Of a stretch of DNA of 64,000 nt, positions 27,711 to 34,509 are shown one piece after another. A program made the translations under genes and the position numbers. The notes under the pieces were generated by a model that worked only from the letters and a program-made list of their open reading frames with translations, did no database searches and was not told the DNA's origin. Within the stretch, counting starts at the first letter, position 1. Each line of letters begins with the position of its first letter. Origin of the DNA: Acetivibrio clariflavus DSM 19732. GTDB taxonomy: Bacteria; Bacillota; Clostridia; Acetivibrionales; Acetivibrionaceae. The stretch is taken from contig NC_016627.1 of NCBI RefSeq assembly GCF_000237085.1, forward strand, positions 3,596,118 through 3,660,117, given 5' to 3'.

Positions 27711-27863
27711 TTGACTAAAATTGAAAATCTTAGGGAAAAGTTACATAATGTTATGGATCACGGTGATGGCTGTGAAATCCTAGCTATCAGCCAGGAACTG
27801 GATGATCTCATAGTTCTCTATATGAAGCTTCAGTTAAGTACCAGAACAGATTTTTCCTTGTAA
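27711..27863 (+). CDS. Spo0E-like aspartyl-phosphate phosphatase
   Basis: A 50-residue cytoplasmic protein that was easy to miss because it starts with TTG. GGAGGT lies 7 bases upstream, and the frame runs uninterrupted to TAA at 27861. The sequence contains KIENLREKLHNVM and the family signature SQELDDLI (residues 27-34). Spo0E-type proteins dephosphorylate Spo0A~P and delay sporulation. The gene is divergent from the XRE regulator and ends at a strong terminator, forming a small monocistronic unit. The function is family-based; the target response regulator could differ. Confidence 0.85.
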   Translation: MTKIENLREKLHNVMDHGDGCEILAISQELDDLIVLYMKLQLSTRTDFSL

Positions 27864-27939
27864 TTTGATTTATAAATTACAAGCTATAAACTGTAGCGCT
27901 ACAATTTATTAGTCATCCTGCACAATTTTATATAAATCC

Positions 27940-27980
27940 AAAAAATTCGTACTATAATCAATTATAGTACGAATTTTTTT
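27940..27980. terminator. Bidirectional terminator overlapping the HAD gene end
   Basis: The 19-base arm at 27940-27958 (AAAAAATTCGTACTATAAT) pairs perfectly with 27961-27979, with a 2-base loop. It serves the Spo0E-like gene on the plus strand and the HAD gene on the minus strand. The last codons of the HAD gene (AIKKFVL-stop) are encoded within the right arm. Confidence 0.9.
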
Positions 27981-28780
27981 ATGGCATAGGCCACACCGTC
28001 TTCATCATTTGAAGGTGCAACAAAATCACAAATTTTTTTCACTTTATCTTCGGCATTTCCCATAGCTACACTAAATCCGGCATACTCAAGCATTGAACAG
28101 TCATTCTCATTATCCCCAATGGCAAGAATCTCTTTACGATCAATATTAAACTCTTGGGAAACAATTTCCAAAGCCTTACCCTTGCTTACACCCCGGTTCA
28201 AAATCTCAAAATTATCGTAATTTGAGCTAACCACCTCAATAGTATCGATATCCTCCACATATCTTCTAACTCTGTTTAGCTCCTCCAATTCAGACGACAT
28301 AACAACAATTTTGGCAGGTTCGTAAGTGCTATTAATTATTACATCCTTTACCGATTCAACCACCTTTACATCAACACGGAAATCACTTCTTAAATCCTTA
28401 CTCTTTATCATATAATACAAAGCAGCATAATCAAGCTTTTCAGCATACATAACATCATCAATATAGGTATGAAAATAAATCCCCTCTTTGCTAAGTAAGT
28501 CTACAACCCTAACACAGTCTTCCTTTGAAAGCATGTTTGAATAATACACTTTATCGGTTTTGACATCTCTTATCATGGCACCGTTACAAACTACCATCGG
28601 TCCTTCTATAGCCAACTGCTCGGCAAATACTTTTGCCCCGGCATATATCCTACCGGAGCAAATTAAGACTTTTATTCCCTTTTCAACAGCATATTTTATA
28701 TATTTCTTATTCTCTTGCGAAATTTCCTTATTGGAATTTAACAGTGTACCATCAAGATCAATAGCTATCATTTTATACAT
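27962..28780 (-). CDS. Cof-type HAD-IIB family phosphatase
   Basis: A haloacid-dehalogenase phosphatase of 272 residues. Motif I MIAIDLDGTLLNS, motif II LICSGR, the Lys in RGVSKGKAL (motif III), and motif IV GDNENDCSMLEYAGFSVAMGNA are intact. Cof-type enzymes hydrolyse sugar phosphates, flavin or pyridoxal phosphates; the substrate cannot be read here. GAGG lies 9 bases before the ATG at 28780. An alternative GTG at 28795 overlaps the aminotransferase stop as GTGA. Either way it is the last gene of the lrp-aminotransferase-HAD operon. Confidence 0.9.
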   Translation of the reverse strand: MYKMIAIDLDGTLLNSNKEISQENKKYIKYAVEKGIKVLICSGRIYAGAKVFAEQLAIEGPMVVCNGAMIRDVKTDKVYYSNMLSKEDCVRVVDLLSKEGIYFHTYIDDVMYAEKLDYAALYYMIKSKDLRSDFRVDVKVVESVKDVIINSTYEPAKIVVMSSELEELNRVRRYVEDIDTIEVVSSNYDNFEILNRGVSKGKALEIVSQEFNIDRKEILAIGDNENDCSMLEYAGFSVAMGNAEDKVKKICDFVAPSNDEDGVAYAIKKFVL

Positions 28781-28791
28781 TTCTCTGTTCC

Positions 28792-29958
28792 TCACCTATG
28801 TCTTTCCACAAACCTCTTTATCCTTTTTAAAGCCTCTACTATATTTTCCATGGAATTTGAATAACAAACCCTTACAAAACCTTCACCGCAATCACCAAAG
28901 GCAACTCCCGGTACAACAGCCACTTTTTCCTCCATCAGCAAATTCTCACAGAACTCATTGGAGCTCATATTGGTAGATTTTATGGACGGAAATATGTAAA
29001 ATGCACCGAAAGGTTCAAAACATTCCAGCCCGGCATTTCTAACTCCATCGAGCACAACTCTTCTTCTTCTGTTATATTCTCTTCTCATAGCCTGAACATC
29101 TTCATCGCCGTTTTTCAATGCTTCTATAGCTGCATACTGGGCAGTTGTAGGAGAACACATTATTGCGTATTGGTGTATCTTATACATTGCGGCAATTAAA
29201 TCAGGATGTCCTAAAGCATACCCCAGTCTCCATCCTGTCATGGCATATGCCTTGGAAAAACCGTTTATATATATGGTTTTATCCTTCATTTCAGGATAGC
29301 TTGCTATAGAGACATGCTCACTCTCATATGTAAGTTCCGAGTATATTTCATCGGAAAGTACTATAATATCTTTATCTCTCAATACCTCGACAATCTTATC
29401 GAGGTCTTCTTTTGTCATTATTGCACCGGTAGGGTTATTGGGAAACGGTAAAATAAGCACTTTAGTTTTTGGAGTTATGGCCCCTTCCAAAAGCTCGGGT
29501 GTAAGTTTGAACTGGTCTTCAGCTCTCAGATTAACTATTACCGGTGTAGCTCCTGTCAAACGTATACAAGCTTTGTAAGCTACAAAACTAGGTTCGGGAA
29601 GTATTACCTCATCTCCAGGCCCAACAAGGGCTCTTAGAGCAAGGTCAATAGCTTCACTTCCGCCTACCGTGGCAATAACCTGAGTTTTGGGACAGTAATC
29701 CAAATTATATCTTCTCTTTAAATACCGGCATATTTCCTCACGAAGTTCTATAAATCCTGAATTGGGAGAATAGTGAGTATGCCCCTTCTCCAGTGAATAT
29801 ATACCTGCCTCCCTTATACGCCATGGCGTAACAAAATCCGGCTCTCCAATACTCAAAGATATGGCATCTTTCATTTCATTTACCAAATCAAAAAATTTCC
29901 TGATTCCCGAAGGAGGCAAATCCCGGACTGCCGGAACCAACATATCCCTTATATTCAT
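28792..29958 (-). CDS. PLP-dependent class I/II aminotransferase (PatA/AspC type)
   Basis: A fold type I aminotransferase of 388 residues. SIGEPDFVTP and HTHYSPNSGFIELREEI are N-terminal family motifs. FPNNPTGAIM binds the cofactor, LSDEIYSELTYE has the Asp and Tyr, and the Schiff-base Lys lies in NGFSKAYAMTGWRLGY. FVRVCYSNSMENI carries the substrate-binding Arg. The exact amino acid is not known; relatives act on aspartate, lysine/diaminopimelate precursors or aromatic residues. It overlaps the Lrp gene by ATGA, so regulator and enzyme are translated together, an arrangement seen widely in Firmicutes. Confidence 0.93.
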   Translation of the reverse strand: MNIRDMLVPAVRDLPPSGIRKFFDLVNEMKDAISLSIGEPDFVTPWRIREAGIYSLEKGHTHYSPNSGFIELREEICRYLKRRYNLDYCPKTQVIATVGGSEAIDLALRALVGPGDEVILPEPSFVAYKACIRLTGATPVIVNLRAEDQFKLTPELLEGAITPKTKVLILPFPNNPTGAIMTKEDLDKIVEVLRDKDIIVLSDEIYSELTYESEHVSIASYPEMKDKTIYINGFSKAYAMTGWRLGYALGHPDLIAAMYKIHQYAIMCSPTTAQYAAIEALKNGDEDVQAMRREYNRRRRVVLDGVRNAGLECFEPFGAFYIFPSIKSTNMSSNEFCENLLMEEKVAVVPGVAFGDCGEGFVRVCYSNSMENIVEALKRIKRFVERHR

Positions 29959-30434
29959 AATATAACTGCCTCCCTGTCGTCCTTGTAATCTTTTTCAAAT
30001 ACCACTCCATGATCCTTATATTTTTTCAATACAAAATGAGTGGATGTGCTAAGCACTGACTCTAAAGGAGATAATTTTTCCGCAACAAACAAAGCCACTT
30101 CTTTCATCGTTTTTCCTTCAACAATAACGGTCAAGTCAAATCCTCCGGACATCAAATAACATGCCTTTACCTCAGGGAATTTATATATACGTTCTGCAAC
30201 CTTATCAAACCCCTGTCCCCTCTGAGGAGTAACTTTTACCTCTATTAATGCCACTACACTTTCTTTTGAAGTCTTTTCCCAGTTTATCATTGATGTATAT
30301 CCTAAAATAACACCTTCATCTTCGTATTTCTTTATTGCCTGCCTGACTTCTTCAACACTTTTATTCAGCATAACCGCTATTTCTTCACATGTCGCTCTGC
30401 TATTCTTTTCTAAAATCTCTAAAATTTCTTCCAT
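29955..30434 (-). CDS. Lrp/AsnC-family transcriptional regulator
   Basis: A 159-residue regulator. The N-terminal winged helix (ILEKNSRATCEEIAVMLNKS, then VRQAIKKYEDEGVILGYTSM) is followed by a RAM effector domain (VALIEVKVTP, YLMSGGFDLTVIVEG). AGGAGGGG precedes the ATG at 30434 by about 8 bases. Lrp-type proteins sense amino acids, and the coupled aminotransferase downstream is its probable target. A terminator and candidate RNA lie 110 bases upstream. Confidence 0.92.
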   Translation of the reverse strand: MEEILEILEKNSRATCEEIAVMLNKSVEEVRQAIKKYEDEGVILGYTSMINWEKTSKESVVALIEVKVTPQRGQGFDKVAERIYKFPEVKACYLMSGGFDLTVIVEGKTMKEVALFVAEKLSPLESVLSTSTHFVLKKYKDHGVVFEKDYKDDREAVIL

Positions 30435-30544
30435 AACCAAAGCCCCTCCTCGATAACCTATAATATATTTATAATATAATATTTATAACTTACTTGGTAT
30501 ACTTATATAACAATAACTATAACATAATTAATAGAAAAATATAT

Positions 30545-30752
30545 AAAAAACTCCTTCATCCCCTGAAGGGACGAAGAAGCATTTGCGCTATCAGCCTGCT
30601 TTACACCAAAGCGGTGTTTCTCAATTCAGTATTAATTTTAAACCGGTAAAATTCAAATTAATACTGGAATTTTATAACGTAAAGGAATGCTATCCTCTAA
30701 TTTCAATCCAATGCCATAATATGGCGTTATGGATTTTCATACCGAATTATTA
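30545..30752 (-). ncRNA. Candidate small RNA of unknown class, with own promoter and terminator
   Basis: A sigma-A-like promoter (TTGTAT at 30782-30787, 17-base spacer, TATAAT at 30759-30764, minus strand) faces a 200-base non-coding stretch that ends at a hairpin (30551-30579) followed by TTTTTT. Inside are a perfect 12-bp stem CAGTATTAATTT/AAATTAATACTG (30627-30666), a hairpin ACACC/GGTGT (30603-30617), and an AATCCA/TGGATT stem. No open frame is convincing. The size and layout suit a 6S-like or other regulatory RNA. It could also be a leader attenuating the lrp gene. T-box and the common riboswitch consensus motifs were not seen. Confidence 0.5.
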
Positions 30753-30942
30753 GCAATAATTATACTAAATAAAATATTGCAATACAACATAATTTTTAAT
30801 TTTTATAGATATCTCACAAAATTTTACACCAATTTAAATTTTAATTTATTTATAATTACACAGGCATTGGTTTATTAATTAAGGATACTGTAGAAGGTTT
30901 CCACAAGAACGGCTGGTACTTGTTTTAAAAATTTAAGCATTT

Positions 30943-31506
30943 TTACATATCATCAGATGATGAAATCTTATTTGCAAATCCTTCGATAAACTCAGAAATG
31001 ATATCTACAGCCTCTTCATCTGCGCTCTTTTCCAAATTGTTATCTTTATTGTCATAAGCAACAGATATTTCCTCAGCAGCATCAAGTACCTTGTCCAGTT
31101 CTTCCTCATATTTTTTAAGAACTCTTGTAATATCCTGCTTTAGCGATTTAATTTCTTGTTTAATATCTACCAATTTTTCCCTTTCTTTTTCAGTTAAAGC
31201 GGAAAGTTTCTTTCTTTCTTCCACAGATTGATTCTTTGCTTCCTCAATTATTGCTTCAGCTTTTTCCTGAGCTTTTATAAGAACATCAGCAATTTTTGCC
31301 CTGTCCTCACTTGCCCGTTCTGTCTTTCTGGCAATATCTTCGTATTTAATGCGAAATTCCCTGCACTGATTTTTCAATTCTGCAATTTCATTTTCTTTAT
31401 CCTTAAGTTTATCATCAAATTCTCTAAGAATTTTTTCAATGTAAGAATTAACATCTGATTTCTTAAAACCAAAAAGAGACGTTCCAAATCTTTTTTCTCC
31501 AGCCAT
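30943..31506 (-). CDS. DivIVA-domain coiled-coil protein
   Basis: A 187-residue protein beginning with a DivIVA-like N terminus (FGTSLFGFKKSDVNSYIEKI, about residues 7-26) followed by a long coiled coil rich in Glu and Lys to about residue 150. The C terminus is acidic. DivIVA family proteins bind curved membranes at poles and septa and organise division or envelope growth. This copy is short and stands alone, not next to the ylm/sepF genes where the main DivIVA usually lies, so it is probably a paralogue. AGGAGGAAACC precedes the ATG. Confidence 0.82.
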   Translation of the reverse strand: MAGEKRFGTSLFGFKKSDVNSYIEKILREFDDKLKDKENEIAELKNQCREFRIKYEDIARKTERASEDRAKIADVLIKAQEKAEAIIEEAKNQSVEERKKLSALTEKEREKLVDIKQEIKSLKQDITRVLKKYEEELDKVLDAAEEISVAYDNKDNNLEKSADEEAVDIISEFIEGFANKISSSDDM

Positions 31507-31646
31507 TTTGGTTTCCTCCTATTTTTTTATAAAAAAATTATTAAGGTTTGTAAAATGACAACCTTATAATTCTCAATTTATATATTCAATATTATTTATC
31601 AAATTCCTCCTTTTTTCAAAAAAAACATACAGGTCTAAACAAAACA

Positions 31647-31691
31647 AAACTGCATTACGGTTTTTTATTTTATTATAACCGAAAGCAGTTT
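31647..31691 (-). terminator. Probable terminator of trxA
   Basis: AAACTGC (31647-31653) pairs with GCAGTTT (31685-31691), with an inner CGGTT/AACCG pairing. On the minus strand it is followed by TGTTTTGTTT. It lies 50 bases past the thioredoxin stop. Confidence 0.7.
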
Positions 31692-31740
31692 CATTTTTCA
31701 AATATGTTTAATGGTCAGATTTCCGATATCACAAACATAA

Positions 31741-32073
31741 TCAGTCTATATGCTTGTCTAACAGAGAAATCAGTTCGGATTTAGATCTTGCCCCGATAAC
31801 TTTTTCAACCACCTCACCGTTCTTAAATATCATAATTGTAGGAATACTCATCACTCTAAACTTTGCAGCCAGTTCTCCTTCATCATCTACATTTAACTTT
31901 GATATTTTAGCTCTTCCTTCATACTCATCCGCCAGCTCATCCACTATTGGTCCTACAGCTCTGCAGGGACCGCACCATGGAGCCCAAAAGTCTACCAAAA
32001 CCGCCTTATCGGATTTCAGAACTTCCTCTTCAAAATTATTCTTATTAATAATTACTACTTTTTCACTTGCCAT
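31741..32073 (-). CDS. trxA: Thioredoxin
   Basis: A 110-residue cytoplasmic disulphide reductase. The active site WAPWCGPCRAV, the buried Asp in VDFWAPW, the cis-proline in MSIPTIMIFKNG and the C-terminal helix are all normal. AGGAGGA precedes the ATG. It is a single gene; no thioredoxin reductase is nearby in the window. Confidence 0.96.
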   Translation of the reverse strand: MASEKVVIINKNNFEEEVLKSDKAVLVDFWAPWCGPCRAVGPIVDELADEYEGRAKISKLNVDDEGELAAKFRVMSIPTIMIFKNGEVVEKVIGARSKSELISLLDKHID

Positions 32074-32296
32074 AATTAATCCTCCTAACCAGTTATTATT
32101 TTCCTCTTGTTATATTTGCATTAAACCGTTCAAATATATATATTTACATTACAAACAAATCATATTTAAACTGTTTGTGCCCTTTACAGCTGTTGTTTCA
32201 AAAATTAACACTCCGTTCTTTCAGCCATAAAGGTTATAATTAATATTATTGCAAGTTCTTAAGTTTATATCTACCCACATTACAACTAAGGAAACA

Positions 32297-32596
32297 TTAA
32301 TCTACAAATCTCAGGAATTTTTGAATTGTATCAAGCAGTTCTTCAATAACCACTTCTTCCCTTTCCTTCTTTAAAATATTTTGCAGACAGGTTTTCGAAT
32401 ATCTTTGAAGAATCAGACTTCCAACTTTGTTTATTGCAGCTCTTGCAGCTGCCACCTGGGTAAGAATGTCGGCACACTGTTTCTCCTCTTCAATCATTTT
32501 TTGTATCCCTTTTATTTGTCCCTCAATTCTTCTTAATCTTTTAAGGACCTCCTCTTTAGACACAATTTGCTCTATATCCGGAACATTGCTTTCCAT
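32297..32596 (-). CDS. CsoR/CstR-family metal- or persulfide-sensing repressor
   Basis: A 99-residue all-helical repressor of the DUF156 family: RRIEGQIKGIQKMIEEEKQC and DILTQVAAARAAINKVG. Copper-sensing CsoR needs Cys-His-Cys. Here the residues at those positions are C41, Y66 and C70 (QRYSKTC), so the His is missing. Two cysteines without the His resemble the persulfide sensor CstR, so copper binding is doubtful. A palindromic operator lies at its own promoter, giving autoregulation. No copper ATPase or sulfurtransferase gene is adjacent, so the regulon is elsewhere. Confidence 0.85.
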   Translation of the reverse strand: MESNVPDIEQIVSKEEVLKRLRRIEGQIKGIQKMIEEEKQCADILTQVAAARAAINKVGSLILQRYSKTCLQNILKKEREEVVIEELLDTIQKFLRFVD

Positions 32597-32606
32597 AATC
32601 GTCCCT

Positions 32607-32661
32607 CCTATACTCGGTATGGGTATAGGACAATTATAGCTGGAAATTTTTTAAATTTCAA
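32607..32661 (-). promoter_or_regulatory. Promoter and operator of the CsoR/CstR-like gene
   Basis: TTGAAA (32656-32661) and TATAAT (32633-32638) are 17 bases apart on the minus strand. Just downstream, CCTATAC and GTATAGG (32607-32629) form a 7-bp inverted repeat around CCATACCGA, like the TACCC-centred operators of this family. The repeat would cover the transcription start and it reaches into the ribosome binding site. Confidence 0.78.
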
Positions 32662-32753
32662 TATTATTTTTTAAATTTTTTCAATAAAGAGTAATAATTA
32701 GCTATGGTCTAACTCAACCATAGCTATATAAATAAGTAAAAAATAAAAGTTTG

Positions 32754-33155
32754 TCAAGTTATTTCCATAGCATCCAAGGCATTATGCAATCGTTCAAACA
32801 GCAAACCGGCTACAAACCACGCAGGTGCATAATCAATTCTCACCAGGTTGTCAATTGCAAATGGACCTGTATAATACCAGGGGTACACGCCTAACAGATT
32901 ATATAAAATTAAACCGCTTGTATATTCTATACCCCATATAATCACAACCCACAAAAGTCCTCTAATCATCCACCTCCAATTACTCAGTATATCATGAATG
33001 GGTTCTAGAAACACAGCACAGCCATATATGAAAAACATCCAGAGATTTGTATATCCTTGCAGGGTAAGATCACCTGTTATCAAAGAATGCATTCCAGTCC
33101 AGAATATTTCTATTATCCACCCTACAAATCCATAAATAACAAATCTTTTCACCAT
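32754..33155 (-). CDS. Small membrane protein, putative ABC_trans_CmpB type
   Basis: A 133-residue membrane protein with four hydrophobic segments. VGWIIEIFWTG near the N terminus, LTLQGYTNLWMFFIYG, and WGIEYTSGLIL are features of the ABC_trans_CmpB (putative ABC permease) family. The family name does not rest on shown transport, and the role is unknown. The gene is alone, divergent from the DUF3267-type gene. A start at 33155 is used; the ribosome binding site is weak. Confidence 0.65.
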   Translation of the reverse strand: MVKRFVIYGFVGWIIEIFWTGMHSLITGDLTLQGYTNLWMFFIYGCAVFLEPIHDILSNWRWMIRGLLWVVIIWGIEYTSGLILYNLLGVYPWYYTGPFAIDNLVRIDYAPAWFVAGLLFERLHNALDAMEIT

Positions 33156-33340
33156 AGTCTTATTTTTTTCAAAATACTTAATTTTAGTATAGTAATATTT
33201 TCATCTCACTGACAGCTCTCAAATAATCGGTATCTTCCTCTCATAAAACCTGTACAAACTATATTAAAATCCTCACAAAACGTATAATTTTCATTATTTT
33301 TGCCAACTATAGGTATTGTAATCAAATGAAAAGGAATTAT

Positions 33341-33880
33341 ATGCCTATGGTTAAAGTTGCAGAATTTAAACTAAACAAAAAAAATTCTTTAATATTTAAC
33401 ATTCTGTCAATATTAATTTTCACTTTAGGATTGATATTGTTTGGTTTTACTCCGGACAGGCTTTTCATACTGGTAAAGAACAATATGTTGATTTCACTGT
33501 CCATCCCAATAGTAATTGTGTTCATACACGAAGCTATGCATGCTATCGCATATAAAATGTTTGGTGCAAAATTAAAGATTGGATACAGGCATTTTAGCAT
33601 ATACATTACCGATATCTCAGGAAATTTGTTTACGCCTATCCAAATAAGCATAATCATGTTATTTCCTTTATTCTGCATCCCTGTAATACTTTTTATTGCA
33701 TCCGGCCTTTTTACCGATTACGTGCCATTTCTGGTATTGGCAGTATTAATTAACTCAGCCGGTTCCATTGGTGATATGATACTGCTGATTTACATAATTT
33801 CTAAAGGAAAATCCTGCAGGATAAAAGACGAGCATAACGGATTCAGCCTATACAAGGTAAACCTTCCAGGTTCAACATGA
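33341..33880 (+). CDS. DUF3267-type membrane zinc metalloprotease-like protein
   Basis: A ~179-residue membrane protein with four or five helices. The motif FIHEAMHAIAYKMFGAK contains an HExxH zinc site (HEAMH) within a membrane helix, as in site-2-protease-like DUF3267 proteins. No second-half NPDG motif was seen. The substrate is unknown. AAAAGGAA lies before the ATG at 33341. An ATG five codons upstream (33326) is possible but has a poor ribosome binding site. Confidence 0.75.
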   Translation: MPMVKVAEFKLNKKNSLIFNILSILIFTLGLILFGFTPDRLFILVKNNMLISLSIPIVIVFIHEAMHAIAYKMFGAKLKIGYRHFSIYITDISGNLFTPIQISIIMLFPLFCIPVILFIASGLFTDYVPFLVLAVLINSAGSIGDMILLIYIISKGKSCRIKDEHNGFSLYKVNLPGST

Positions 33881-34509
33881 ATATAAACCGATTTATAAAA
33901 ATAATAATAAATTATGCCGATAATTTTTTTCATAAAATTTTTAAGTAAACTAAATTTTTAATTTCCATAAAATACTTTAAAATCTTAGATATAAAATGTA
34001 TTTTGGCAGAAAAAAATAAACAAAAAAATATAAAAATAATAAAATTTTAAAAAAACTACTACCAATTAGATAAATTTTATGATATTATTTTTGATAAGAA
34101 TCTAGGTAATCTTATCCAAAAATTATCCATGTTTTTACAATTTTTAAATTCTGTTTATTGATTTTTAGCATTATGAAATATTAATAATAAAAATTAGTAA
34201 AATACAATATCAATTAAAATGTTGGGAAATACTTTTATCTGGTTATTGTTACAGCTGTTTGTACAAAAACATATTAACCTCCTTTTTCCGTTACCAAAAA
34301 GGAACTAAAGAGATTTGTTATTTTTTATAGAACAGTCTTTTTAGTCCTTTAACAGGTGCTTATAAATCAAGTATCGCAAATTTTTGTAATCGGGTCTGGA
34401 GCAAATAAAAAATATAGCAATTTTTTCAGCAGCAACGTAATAAAATAATTTTGTTATTTATTATTAAAAAAAGGATAAAATATAGCATATAATCAAATGG
34501 AGGGTGCCT
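33881..34509. other. Long AT-rich intergenic region upstream of glgP
   Basis: About 630 bases of very AT-rich sequence. AAAGGAACTAAAGAG (about 34300-34316) and CTTTTTAGTCCTTT (34338-34352) form an imperfect inverted repeat. No gene or known riboswitch was recognised. The glgP promoter should be here but no box stood out. Confidence 0.4.

Noticed and set aside
30435-30760. T-box leader in front of lrp
   Set aside because: The T-box sequence and specifier-type structure are absent, and the terminator is followed by no aminoacyl-tRNA or amino acid transport gene.
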